Shown here: piece after piece, positions 1 to 11,661 of the stretch
Position numbering within the stretch: position 1 is the stretch's first letter
Layout of the letters: every line of letters begins with the position of its first letter
Assembly (NCBI GenBank): GCA_022829145.1
Contig: CM040747.1
Location: forward strand, 32,442,052 to 32,506,051
Reading direction: 5' to 3'
DNA: 64,000 nucleotides
DNA from: Albula goreensis
Taxonomy: Eukaryota; Chordata; Actinopteri; Albuliformes; Albulidae
The notes under the pieces: model-generated
Seen by the model: the letters and a program-made list of their open reading frames with translations, nothing else
The model's database searches: none
Told to the model about the DNA's origin: nothing
Made by a program: the position numbers and the translations under genes

Positions 1-247
1 GGCCTTTTCTCCTAAAGCCTGCATTATATCCTTTTAAAATGAAAAACACATGTTTCAATAGTTTGAAGTAAGTGTTTTTCGCAGAGAGAGTGACACATGC
101 ATATGAGCCAAAGCTATTTTTCAGACCACACTGCACCGACTGTGCTTGAGGGATGCAGGCTTGTAATTGGCTGCTTTGAGCTAACCCATTTTACCTAATT
201 TAGGATCTCATTGGTGAGCGACGAGACACTGATCTAACTAAATTGAT

Positions 248-1141
248 TCATGTTTGACTCTCAATGCTAGTAAAACTGTTTGCATTTATTTCACATCAAG
301 GAGCAATAATTCGGTTAATCCTACTTTACTGTTTAACGATGAAGTCATCACATCTGTGACACATTTGAAATATCTAGGCATCATACTCGATGCTAGAGCT
401 GCAACGATTAGTCGATTAATCGATTACACATTTACTGATTTTTCTACATTTGTCATGCTGCATAACAGCCCGGTCAAAGGCAGGTATGACTACTCTCAAG
501 CCTGTGTACTGCCTTTATAAACAAATCCTCAAAATGCCTGACAGTAAACGTCCTGACCATCATTGCTGTAACATTATTAAAAAATATAACGTTCTAAATC
601 TTCATAATTTCCTATTTGATTCAGACGTACGCCTGATGTACAAAATTATTCATAACCTCGCACCCCTTCTTCTGAAACAATGCCTTACCTGCCCTGGCAG
701 TAGCAGTGCCAGCATGACTAGAGCATCAGATAGGGGTGACTGGGTACCGTAATTCAAAAGAACAGCCTTTGGATGATCTACCTTCTCAGTTAAAATCATG
801 GTGAAGTGGAACTCCATACCCTCAGAGAGTCAGGTAACTTGGCAACGTTTAAAACCAGCCTCTAGCATTGGCTGAAGCCTGCTCAAACATGTCACCATCA
901 ACGAATGATCGTCTCATATCTGTTTTCTGACATATTTATTATTACACATTGTTGGACTTTTATGAATTGTATTGTCTTAGGTAGCAATCTTATTGTTTTT
1001 TATTCGTGTTCTCTTTTCAGCTGTCTTATGCGTACCTGACCAGGGACAGCGGATGCAAATTAGCTGATAGCTAATTACATCTGGTGCAGTTACTTTTAAT
1101 TGTGCATTGCACCTGTAATAAAATAAACAATAAAATGAAAA
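248..1141 (+). mobile_element. LINE remnant (L2/CR1/jockey-like), 3' part
   Basis: Decayed 3' end of a non-LTR retrotransposon. From 254 the + strand reads through a typical late reverse-transcriptase segment (N-A-S-K-T ... K-Y-L-G-I-I-L-D). From about 455, in a different frame, it continues with the region that follows RT in fish L2/jockey-like elements (T-L-K-P-V, L-Y-K-Q-I-L-K, then L-M-Y-K-I-I-H-N-L-A-P). Roughly 100 residues normally found between these blocks are missing, and a hAT-like fragment sits at the join. A non-coding tail follows; near 1040-1075 it has the 'CAGGGACAGCGGATGCAAAT' motif seen in L2-type 3' ends, then an A/T-rich end with AATAAA copies around 1120. Family assignment is from recall of related fish proteins, not a search. 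The element is dead: frame broken, 5' truncated, with no endonuclease domain. Confidence 0.75.
395..450. mobile_element. hAT-like TIR fragment nested in the LINE
   Basis: The stretch AGAGCTGCAACGATTAGTCG followed by ATTAATCGATTA is the recognisable terminal sequence of a widespread fish hAT (Charlie-like) non-autonomous family. It interrupts the LINE reading frame directly after the K-Y-L-G-I-I-L-D block. No second terminus is seen, so only one end remains. The right boundary is approximate. Confidence 0.5.
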
Positions 1142-4100
1142 AAATCCCTCCCACTCTGGGTGATACTGAGGCCAGTTCAGCATCTCCACAGAGAACTGAC
1201 AGTCAAGCTCAATACTGAAAGATTCACTTTGCGTTGCTGATTATGTGGCCCCGTCCACATGTCGGCATAGATCCTTAAACAGGAAAGCCCAGTAAGCATC
1301 CCTGAGGTACAATGAATTCAACTGACATTTTAGTCTAAGGAACGGATTCAATCAACATGCATTCTTAATTTTGACGTATGAACGAACGCAGGTCTTGCTT
1401 TATCCCTTAAACGAACAGTTTGTGAGTTTTTATTGATCACTCCTGAACTTCCCAAACATTGAAGAAAAGGACTCACCTGCAGCTAATGGATTTAATTCAT
1501 TTTCAAAGGTTAAGAAAAATGTTGATTGTATCCAGGTCTTTATCATTTTCTGCGAATCGCTTTACCCAGCAGCAATTCTTGGAGAATGAATAGAAAAAAA
1601 GCTTTTATAAAAGTAAGGAAAATTAAAATTTCCTCTCAAGCATCACATTCACCGTTGCTGTTGTTCTAGCAAGCTACTTAAATAGGTCCAAACAAGCTTG
1701 GAATCCTATTAAATTCTATTAAAGTGCAAATCAATAATAGAACACCGAGATGTTTTCCAAAAAGACCCAAAATCATGAGCAAATAAACTATCCTAATTAT
1801 GAGGAAGAAGTAGAAAATCCAGACAAAATCAATACTCACGACTCATATTTTTCTTCTAATTAAAGCAGCAATTTTATTCTCTCATGCCCTTCCTTTGCTT
1901 TATGCTTCAAAGACTAAAAACTAAACAGTTATGGAGAATAATGGGCTGCTTTACAACCTAAATGAATAGTTATATTCTCAAACTATCTATGTGCGTGCGA
2001 AACTATTTGTAAGTGCTTTACTGTTTAGTCAACTATCAAATGGACTTTTGTGACTCAGCAATTGCACTAAACTGGGCAATTTAATTACAAATCACAGGAT
2101 TAAAAGGTTGTTCATGTAATTTTTTAATCCATTGGATTGGCTTTAAGTAGAAGGGAGGACACGCTCTCTGGGGGTTTGTGGGGAGGTGGAAGAGAGAACC
2201 TCAGATAAACAGATCCACAATCTTTGCCGGATTATCGGGTATCATGGCATCACTGTAGAAATGCTAATCTATCCATAAACTCAATATTTACATTCATCTG
2301 TCACCATCCCATTATGTGACTGACATTTTATTAAGCAGGTAATGTACTCTCAGCACATTGTCATGCCTGATTTAAAGAGTAGCTACATAAACCAGTCATA
2401 GACCAATGAGACATGTTGACACGGAAAATGGGTGGAGCTACAAGTAGCTGTCAATCACTGTGATTTTTCCAACAATCGAAAGATTACTTCAATCCATTTG
2501 CCAGTTATGTCCGGTAGCTGTACCCTTGAATTGCCAGACAGGAGCAGAAGATTGTGCTGAATGTAACATTATAAATTACACATGGCATGCCGGGTGGCGC
2601 ATACTGTGATAGTCTGTGCCTTAGTGATGGATCGCATTATCTGGAAGTAAATCCATGCTGTTCCCAGGTCAGCTGCGTCTGCATAGACTCACGTCTCAGG
2701 CACATAACTGCCTCATAATGCTGAACAGCTTTAGGGAAGTTCTTTGAAGAACTACTTCTGACCAATCGTGATCTTGTGTTGGCTGGGGTCAAAGTTAACG
2801 CGGCTCTGCAGGGATGTCCATTTTTTCCTGCTGGAAATTATGTACCAATGGTTCATGAACAGGATAGGACTCCTGCCGTCCTCTGCACCAGATTAGCATG
2901 AAATGAAATCCCCTGGCCGAATGACAGTGTTGGTGCCCTGACGAGGCAGTGAATACAACAAATGGTTGCAATCTGGTCCGATGCGGGTGGAGGGTGAACA
3001 TAATTATTCAACGCATGCAAATGACCCACGTGCTCTTTTATGGATGATTAACCTTTTTAAAGATTAAAATTTGGACTGCCAGATCAAAACTGTTGGCGTT
3101 ACAATCAAAATTGACGCTGGCATTAAATGTATACCCTGAGACACCTCACACAGTGGTCCAGACTTGTCGTAAATCTTCATGGTTTTTGAGAAGTAAATAT
3201 CTGCTTAATGTCCGGAAATGCGACAGGTAACTTTTGCCGCTGATCCAGAACATTTTCTCAGTCCATGTAACACAGTCTGAGGCCAGAAAGGTAAGTTACT
3301 GACATGCAAGACAACATCATCATTGCTGACATAATGTCGAAAATCTCTAAAAATAATGGATGGAGTTTCTTCAAATGGTGACAAAGACGGAACCTCAAGA
3401 AAATATCAGCACAAGATTTTTTTATTTAATTATTTTTGTATTGTTTCCAAAGTATTTACTTTGTACTTTAATTCCCGAACACATTGGTCGTGCAAAAGTT
3501 TTACTGAAAATAATCTGAATACCTTGATATTTCAGACAGGCTGGCACAGTGTCTCTGATTAGAACTGTGGTCTCAAAGTTAGCGTGGCCCAGCTTTATTT
3601 CCTTTTCTGTGTTGAGTTTGCATGTTCTCCTGTGTACATGACGATTTTCATTAGATTCTTATGTTTCTTCAGCTGTTTTGAAAACATGCAGAACAGCTGG
3701 TTAGGACTTACCGAACGGTTTGTGTGTGTATGTGTGAGAGTCAGTAAATATTGGTCTCTCAACCTGTCCAGGGTGTCTCTCTGTCTTCCAGGATGTCACC
3801 CTTCCTTCTGTCCAGTGTCTGTTTTGAGTTGATATGAGCATAATACAACTATCCATCTTTTTCCAAAGCCTCATCCCTTCACTCATTGGTAGCAATATTG
3901 CCTGAAAAGTTGCCCTGTGTATCACCTTTAGAAGAAACTACATGTTGGATCTTGGATGTTTAGACTCACAGACCTCCAAGTGTCAGATCACACCCAAATT
4001 CATTAATATATGAGTGTAAATTAACAAGCAAAATATAGCCTTCCCATCCCCTGGCTCGCCCCCCTACAACACCTCCACCCTAACATCCCACCAACACACT

Positions 4101-4535
4101 GTGAGCTCCACAAAGGAGTGCTCTGATCCTCCCACAGCTTAATAACTCACAAATTAAAAGTAAACAGAGGCAATGCAATGTTTTTCTCAAGGAGCCTGCC
4201 GGCGTCTTAATGGAGAGAGAAAAACGTTTCAGAGTGATGGCTTTTAAAAGAGGCTGAGACTAAGAAGAGGAGAGGAGGCCATTTGAGTTAAAGCTAGGCT
4301 ACCTGGACCCAGCCAGACAGGCCCTAAATGTGTATGTTTGTTTTGCTTCAAGTTACATAATTTATAATTTATCCACCTGCTATTTATAAAGATTTCATAT
4401 ATGACGTTTCTGGAATGTGAATTGCATTTAGCTCCTCAAAGTGTCCAGGCTAATTAAAGTTATGATTAATTAAAGCTTCCCTTGGTATTTTCAACACGGA
4501 AGTTCTGAAAAAATCACTAATGGAAACATGCATAC

Positions 4536-4538
<3 letters not shown>
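1142..4538. other. Intergenic, no gene or repeat recognised
   Basis: AT-rich unique-looking sequence. The only open frames are short and uncorrelated, with no splice-compatible coding blocks or recognisable motifs. There is a short TG-rich run near 3718-3736. Individual conserved enhancers cannot be excluded from one sequence. Confidence 0.5.

Positions 4539-4585
<47 letters not shown>
4539..4585. repeat. (CA)n microsatellite
   Basis: An uninterrupted CA dinucleotide run of about 23 units. Confidence 0.97.
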
Positions 4586-4586
<1 letters not shown>

Positions 4587-4995
4587 AGCAATAACGTAAA
4601 CTATTAAAAGTATCCGTCTAATTGAATTACAGGGATGGGCACTGCTAAGCCTTTTTTGATCACATGCGCAATAAAATAATATTATGAACATGCATCCAAA
4701 TGGATAAAGGGCTATAAATGTGCCTTCAGATACATAATTACGCTCTGTGTGGATCAGAAGTGCCGTAATCGAATCTCAAGGAAAATTAAATTGAAAATAC
4801 ACCACGACAGCAGCCATCCCATAATGCCCTTTTAACTTGTTATGTCTCCATGGCTGACCGTTTGGAGTCTAATTGATCTCTTTGTTTGTTTGCTTTTTTG
4901 TCGGGAATGAGTAACTGACTGCCCTGATACTACAAAACAACTGTTGAGGATCTAAAATTCTTCATTCATTTTTAGCTGGATGGCCGTGCACATAC

Positions 4996-5125
4996 ACTAC
5001 CTCTGTGCAGTGTTTGGAGTTTTTTCAATCCTGTCAGGGTAGTTGTTACCTGGGTAACTGCGCACTTTTCAACACATATTGATAGTCATTAAATCCCCTG
5101 ACAGCGTAGACCGCACAGAGGTAGT
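4996..5125. repeat. Imperfect long inverted repeat
   Basis: ACTACCTCTGTGC at 4996-5008 is matched by its exact reverse complement GCACAGAGGTAGT at 5113-5125. An inner pair, CTGTCAGGG (about 5031) and CCCTGACAG (about 5096), nests inside the same palindrome. The order suggests a decayed MITE or a cruciform-forming sequence. No coding content or clear target-site duplication is seen. Confidence 0.55.
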
Positions 5126-5656
5126 TGGCTTAGAGTGAAATGTATGGAGCTCTCTTTATTGTTGCATGACTGTAAGTATTAACGTATAGCTTTGCATACA
5201 CATATATCTTTATTTTGCTTCGCTCCTCATAAAAACTTTCTCTTAGAGGTAGCTAATTTGGAGTAACAGTCATACCTCTCTGATGGACCTGTATCTGAAA
5301 TAGCTACTTGCCCTACTCCTCCAACAAGTTTCTTTAATGTAATAATGTTAACATTATCTTTGCCAGTAAAATGAATTCCCTGCTAACAGGTGAAAGAGTA
5401 GTTAATGATAGGATGCGTACCACTGGCCCCTAACCTGTCATGTAAAATTCCAGACTGTTTTGAGCAGCAAAGGAAGAAAACTCATTCATTCAATAACGGA
5501 GTAGTTGCTTACATACAGTACTGAAAGGAATGATTCTACACAATACCGTGTGGGGATTTAAAAACAGGCTACATGTCTACTTGCAGAATACGTATCATAG
5601 ACTTCCTGACCCTATGTGACCCCTCCAATAAGCAAATACACTTTCTGTGAAAAAGG

Positions 5657-5860
5657 CAGGGGTGGACAACCCCGGCTTCAGAAAGTAAAAGTCCTACCAT
5701 GTATTTGTTCAGCCCATTCACTAAAACCAGGTGAGCTCACTAATTAGTTCATCTACCTGGCTGAAGAGCTGTGCTAATTAGAATCAGCTGGTTTAGTGCA
5801 TGGGCAGAACAAATACGTGGTAGTACATTTACTTTCTGAAGCCGGAGTTGTCCACCTCTG
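5657..5860. mobile_element. hAT-type MITE, copy 1 (complete)
   Basis: A 204-bp non-coding element bounded by terminal inverted repeats of about 73 bp (5657-5730 and 5788-5860). It begins CAGGGGTGGACAAC and ends GTTGTCCACCTCTG. The flanking octamers GAAAAAGG (5649-5656) and GACAAATG (5861-5868) agree at 6 of 8 positions, consistent with the 8-bp target duplication typical of hAT elements. A second member of the family lies at 43620. There is no transposase, so it was mobilised in trans. Confidence 0.8.
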
Positions 5861-6377
5861 GACAAATGTCCTCCCACCAAATATTATGGAAGGATCTACC
5901 AAACTCCAATAATATGTGTGAGGTACGAGGTGTTCCACCTTAACTGAACCAAGATTATTCAAGAAACTCGATGTACCCACGAGCACATACCAAGATTTCA
6001 CAATGTGTTTTAAAAACCGCTTGCGAGGGGGAAACATTTGGACTGCCGTTGATGTGCATTCTTGGGTTAGTGCTCCAATGGACCAGTCTGCAGCTGAAAT
6101 CTCGCCAATCCATTACTGAGAGAGAGGGAACAAAATGTCCATTCATTAAACCATCACATTTATTTGATTTGTTAGTCATTGCTGATGTATGTATGCAGGA
6201 ATTAGCCTTGATTTACATCCCTGCCATTAAAGTAAGAATAAGAAAGGGGAGGGGACACTTGGTAAACAAGGAAGCTGGGGGCTGGTAAAAAAAAATGTGT
6301 GGAAAAAAAGGGAGAAGTAAGATGTTGTAAATTGACAAAGAATGACAATACAGAAGAAGATTATGATATACATGAAC

Positions 6378-6741
6378 TTAAAACTTGTGCATTGGTTATC
6401 AGGTATATAGTGGCAATCACCACAAACCGTTATTCATGTATATGAGGAGTCATGACTTTGTGGAGCCATCCCTTGTCTTTCAGTGGGCGGACTATTTCCA
6501 ACATGAACAAGTATAGGGTATCTTTAAAAGCAGGTCTAGTTGCCCATTCAACACAAATGAAACGGAAGATGGAAGAAGGACGAGGGCAATCCTAAAACAA
6601 GTTGACAAGGCAGACCAGACCAAGACAGTGGAGTATGTGCAGGATTTGATGGAAAAAAGGGTAGACAATGATGTTGGTGCACTCACAGATGACAAAGACA
6701 AGCCTCACACATTGATTCAGGAGTTAATCGTTGATCTATAA
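6378..6741 (+). pseudogene. Protein-like shard, unidentified
   Basis: One + frame is open from about 6378 to a TAG near 6513, and continues in the same frame after the stop to a TAA at 6739-6741. The downstream half looks protein-like (I-L-K-Q-V-D-K-A-D-Q-T, then Y-V-Q-D-L-M-E-K-R, ending L-I-Q-E-L-I-V-D-L). A second, overlapping frame starts at an ATG near 6504. The charged, helix-like composition differs from the surrounding AT-rich DNA. I do not recognise the family. It could be the decayed 3' end of a retro-copied gene or of a transposon protein, or chance. No acceptor-bounded exon structure fits well. Confidence 0.25.
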
Positions 6742-7252
6742 AGCCAGAGGAACAGCTAGCACCAGGTCCTTTTTTGGAGGTGTCCAAAGGGGGTAGTCAA
6801 GGCCCATTAGTCTTCTGTATTAATAATCTAGTTCACCATTAACTGTTTTATGTCTCTACTGCTTGGTCACATGCGCAACTAACATTTCTTGTGCCGAGGA
6901 GGTGACCCTGGGGCTGTGGTTTTCAAATGAACCGAAGCTCTTCAAAACTTGAAACGCTGCCCGTGATTTCAGGAGCGTTCTCAGAGAGCCGTGAGAAAAC
7001 CCTGAGTGCCACTCCAGGTCAGGTGGTATCAGGTGAGTTCCGCTCTTATAGTATGTACGACTGTGCTGTAACGTTCACACCCCTAGGCATGTGCTCTGAG
7101 GCGTGACGCGGTTTGTCTTTTGGTCATGAGGGATTGTTAACGTTGACGTTATTTGCACGCTGATATTATCAACGCGCTATAACACAGCCAGCCTCCTGCT
7201 GAAGTGAGGCTGCTTTCTGAGACAGAGCTGTGTCTTGTCTAGTATCAACACA

Positions 7253-7340
7253 CAGGGGCGTAGCTAGAAACTCTGGGCCCTGTACACAGGCAGGCTCTGA
7301 GGGCCCCTCCACTCTTTATAAAAAAAAAAAAAAAAATCCC
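7253..7340. mobile_element. hAT-like terminus fragment with A-tract
   Basis: CAGGGGCGTAGCTAGAAACT at 7253 has the CAGGGGCG end typical of a teleost hAT-type repeat. It is followed by GGGCCC-rich sequence and a 17-nt A run at 7320-7336. No matching opposite terminus was found, so this is probably a truncated copy. Confidence 0.4.
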
Positions 7341-7383
7341 AGATTTTCGTGGGCCCCTTCAAATCCTTGGACCCCGTATAATT

Positions 7384-7568
7384 CACATGTTGCTCTTGCA
7401 TGTCACAGTTTAGCGTCAGCATGACCAAACCATCAAAAGATCTTACGTCTTCTTTCATTTTTCAGTATTTTCATATGTTGCTCTTGCAAAATGTCACAGT
7501 TTAGCATCAGCATGACCAAAATTATACACTGTAGAAACCATCAAAAGATCTTGTCTTCTTTCATTTTC
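7384..7568. repeat. Imperfect tandem duplication, about 88-bp period
   Basis: The block starting CACATGTTGCTCTTGCATGT (7384) recurs as CATATGTTGCTCTTGCAAAA (7472). Both copies share the later words TGTCACAGTTTAGC, CAGCATGACCAAA and CATCAAAAGATCTT, and both end in CTTCTTTCATTTT. The copies differ by small indels. Confidence 0.8.
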
Positions 7569-8779
7569 TTTTCCTGTTTATAATCCTTTTTTGAAGTCAT
7601 ATTACTTAATTTAATAAATAGTAATATGTTTATGATTACGCTATCCAACAACACAAATATTCCCATGATTTAAAGTGTAACTGATGTCCTCAGTTGTTTT
7701 CCCAGTCTCAGCATCTACGTCTCTGTTTGTGTCCTTCTGGGGTCACCGCTGTTAGTGTGACCATTACAGCGGTCACTCTGTATGAAGCTAGCAGAGTGCC
7801 TAAAATAACTCTAGGGGACCCTTCACATTTCATTGTCAGCAGTTTGCAGCATAGTCCCAGCACACAGTTAGCCATAATAGAGAGTAAAAATGAACTGGGA
7901 CATTTCAAACCAACATCAGGTTACTATAATCCTGTATGCTACTTTGCAGTGTCTGAGAGAGTGTAATTCAGTTGAAGTGCGTCAATATGATTGCAAGTGA
8001 TTATTTGTGCCATTTTTAAATCAAGAAAGAAAAAAAGAGGACTTAGTCAGGAAAACATGAAACCCAAGACGGATAACTGGATGAAATGTCATTTTTCAAA
8101 TTGTGTTATTGAAGAGTTTAATCCAATGCCTTTGGTGTGCTTATTTCAGAAGTGAGGTAATTCAATTTAGCAATTTTTGTGAGACGGTCAGCTCTACTAT
8201 TTATATGTCTTATACCACATAAAAAGATACTGTACATGTGAGTGCACTCCCTTTGTGCGTGTGAGAGTGTTTGTGTATGTGCCTACTCTATTTGATGCAT
8301 TCTCATAGCAGGACGTTTGAAATACATTTTGTAACTGATGCCACAGCTTGTTGGCTGTAACATATTCACGCAACACCGGAAAACTACATTCTGGCATAAT
8401 GCATAAAAGGAATAAATTCCAACAATAACATATTTGATATTTGATAATCGTTGGAAAATGCTGTCAAATTCACATCTCTTCTGTCTTCCTTCCAACTCCC
8501 TTGCTACTTATCTAGCATTTCAATTTATTGTCATCCAGGAAAGTCATACATACAGCTTTAATTCAATAAAGGCAACATCGGCGTACAACTGAGCCTGGTT
8601 TTGATTGACGGAAAAAAAAGGATTTTGAGCTCAAACAGACCCCCCAGCGAGCATGTGCGCAGGCAGAGCGTGTAATGCTGCCCTTCGGCGTTTCACGTGA
8701 CCCCAAAATCTATACACGAGACGGCAGGGGTGGCGAGGGAGAGAATGCAAGTGAGAGGCAGGGGTGAAGTCCGAGCTGT

Positions 8780-8990
8780 AGAATCGATACGCATGAGGAC
8801 AAATGGCCCGGCCGCAGCGTTCTCTCTGCTGGCCATCTCTCCAATAAACCCCCTCTAATGCACATTTCATTTACCTTCATGCTTATCGATCACCACTGCG
8901 CCGGTTCGTAAATCACTGACCTTTATCGACCGTAATCTCGGCCCTTTTGTCGGATGGGGGCATAACGAGCCGTTATCTGATAAAGACCTC
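8780..8990. promoter_or_regulatory. Cluster of Onecut/GATA-like motifs, possible enhancer
   Basis: Within about 200 bp there are ATCGAT (in GAATCGATACGC, about 8781), TTATCGATCACC (about 8883), TTTATCGACC (about 8922) and GTTATCTGATAAAG (about 8972). These resemble Onecut/Cux sites and paired GATA sites. The local sequence is less AT-rich than its flanks and carries several CpGs. Function is inferred from motif spacing only. No gene starts here. Confidence 0.25.
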
Positions 8991-9475
8991 GGCTGTAAAT
9001 CTCACCGAAACACAGACCCAACTTTTTAATCCCGGGACCGATCGCACTTTAAGCGGCACATTATTCCACAGAGCGTGGATTTTACAGAGCTGTTCTCTGT
9101 CTTTATTTTATATCCCATCCATACTCACACCAGCACTGTCCCTGCCAACACCACACCCTCTCATCCTCATCTGCTCCGCCCTTCGCTAACGTGCATGCGC
9201 TCTCCAGGCCGAAAACTCAAGCAAAGCCCACCCCTTGTCTTACTGGTATTAAATTACTTTAGGATTTGATGTCCTGAATGTCCCATAGAACTTATCATTC
9301 CCATTCTTCTCTGGAATTAAAAAGTTCCAGGTTTGCTCAGCTTTTGGACTCTTGCGTAAATGATTTTACTTCACTTGCTTTTTCGTCAACATCCAGTGGT
9401 CTACAGGGAACATGACTGCAACACTTGTCTATTACATATATATCACTATTAATAAGATAAAACACAAAGCAATAC

Positions 9476-9476
<1 letters not shown>

Positions 9477-9510
<34 letters not shown>
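9477..9510. repeat. (AC)n microsatellite
   Basis: An AC run of about 17 units. Confidence 0.97.
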
Positions 9511-9513
<3 letters not shown>

Positions 9514-9720
9514 TGCAAACCGTCACCCCTGCTCCCTGCTACTGTATAGCCTCTTCACTGGCTCTTCCCTCATCCTTTGCCCCATATAAGTGTCATGGCA
9601 ACTGCAGAATCAGAGCACGGTCAGACACCAGCACTGATAATGCTAATGGGATTAGCAGAGGCTTCAGCATTCATTTAACACAACCTGACAGCCTCTCATT
9701 AATGCCAGATAGGTACACCA

Positions 9721-10470
9721 CAGGGACAGGGCAGTATAACCCACGACATGGACTGGATAACCCACGACAGGGGCTGGATAACCTGAGACAGGGGCAGTAG
9801 AACCCGCGACAGGGGCTGGATAACCCAAGACAGGGGCTGGATAACCCGAGACAGGGGCAGTATAACCCGCGACAGGGGCTGGATAACCCAAGACAGGGGC
9901 AGTATAACCCGCGACAGGGGCTGGATAACCCAAGACAGGGGCAGTATAACCCGCGACAGGGGCTGGATAACCCAAGACAGGGGCAGTATAACCCGCGACA
10001 GGGGCTGGATAACCTGAGACAGGGGCTGGATAACCCAAGACAGGGGCAGTAGAACCCGCGACAGGGGCTGGATAACCCAAGACAGGGGCAGTAGAACCGA
10101 GACAGGGGCAGTAGACAACAGGGGGGGCTGGATAACCGAGACAGGGGGGGCAGTGAGAAGGGGCTGGATAACCCAAGACAGGGGGGCTGGATAACCCGAG
10201 ACAGGGGCAGTAGAACCAAGACAGGGACAGGGGCTGGATAACCTGAGACAGGGGCTGGATAACCCAAGACAGGGGCAGTAGAACCCGCAACAGGGGCTGG
10301 ATAACCTGAGACAGGGGCTGGATAACCCAAGACAGGGGCAGTAGAACCCAGGGGCTGGCCAAGACAGGGGCAGTAGAAGGGGCTGGATAACCCGAGACAG
10401 GGGCAGTAGAACCCGCGACAGGGGCAGTATAACCCGCAACAGGGGCTGGATAACCCGAAACAGGGGCAGT
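9721..10470. repeat. 21-bp minisatellite with two alternating unit types
   Basis: About 35 units of 21 bp. Two unit types occur: one beginning GGGGCTGGATAACCC and one beginning GGGGCAGTATAACCC, each ending in (A/G)AGACA or GCGACA. Between roughly 9850 and 10020 they alternate regularly, giving a 42-bp higher-order period. From 10080 to 10390 units are truncated or rearranged. Because 21 is a multiple of three, all three minus-strand frames stay open for 230-290 codons. These encode heptad repeats such as G-Y-P-A-P-V-L and are a by-product of the repeat, not a gene. Confidence 0.95.
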
Positions 10471-10475
10471 TTCCT

Positions 10476-11661
10476 GTACCCTTGGTCTGGCAAGAAAACG
10501 GTCTCTCTCTCACATGACTCCTTGACCTTGAAGCTTGAGACACTTAAAAGGTTAACCCGCATACATTACAGGCAGGAGTTAATGGTAGGAATCGGTCCAT
10601 TTGCATTTCAATGACCGAACGGCAGTTATTAAACAACTCTACATCAGGGCATGCCGCCGCCTCCGAGCATTTCAGCATCTAAACATGCCGCCCTCATAAC
10701 TTTGGGTGTTAAACAGACAGGAGCACCATGACTCCACAGGCTCAGTCCTACGGTCTTACATGGCTGCTGGGTTTGTTCTAATTAATTACCATCTCATACA
10801 TTGACTGTTATATCTATAATCTTTCAGCTGAAGTTTTATTTTATTTTAATTATTGTTGTTGTTGTTTTGTTTTTATACCCATTCCATACATTCACAGATA
10901 GTCACTGCTTTACATTAAGAGAAAGCTATAAACAACAGGAGTACGTTCTCAAGCAGCCCCGTCATGAAAAATATCACACAGAATGTGTTCTTTTTTCGGT
11001 CAAAACAGTCCTATGGTACTGTGACGATCTCATTTTTCAGCATTTATTTCATTCAGTGTTTTAAAACAGAAATAGCGTACAGTCACTAATCGGCGCTTGA
11101 ATATACCGTGGCGTTTTGATGACATTCAAAGTGACAGACAATCACTGAGCAGCATTTGAACCATACTGTAACGTTCAACTGACAAACTGACAGTCAGTCC
11201 TCAGCATTCAGAAACACTGTGGTGCCATAGAGGACAGATGACAGGCAGTCATCCTTCAGTGCTTAGCTACATTGCTGTGATTTATAGGGAAAAATAACTG
11301 CTCTGCAGCGCTTCACAAAGAGGCAAATGACAAACGGTGACTTGCGCTGTTTCCCTGTGTGTCCACTCCAGAGCTGTTTTTCCACCACGGCGGGTATCGA
11401 TTTTTCCATAAAATAAGAAAACAATCCTCGTAAAGGGGGTCAGGGAGGGTCAGCACAAATGAAAACAGAAGCTTGCCTGGCCCTTGCTCCTGCCATTGTC
11501 TGTTACTGTAGACCTTTTTATTTTCTCATGAATGGGGAGACAGACAATAAGATAATGGACTGTGCGAGAGCCCTGGGGAGCGCTTAGGATTCCTCCAGCA
11601 TTTCCACAAAGGGTCTCTGGTGCCCCTGATGTAATTTATGAATCAGCAGGCAGAGCTTCAC
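10476..11661. other. Intergenic, nothing recognised
   Basis: Unique-looking sequence with a short TTG-rich run near 10853-10868. Around 11070-11290 there are recurring words such as ACAGTCACTAATCGGCGC, GACAATCACTGAGCAGC and CAGTCATCCTTCAGTGC. These hint at a very degenerate tandem repeat, but not convincingly. No coding exon is supported. Confidence 0.4.

Noticed and set aside
9721-10470. Possible CRISPR-like array
   Set aside because: Head-to-tail units with no variable spacers, in a vertebrate genome.
9664-10562. Three minus-strand ORFs of 232-290 codons
   Set aside because: All are translations of the 21-bp minisatellite; three open frames on one strand is a repeat-period effect, not coding.
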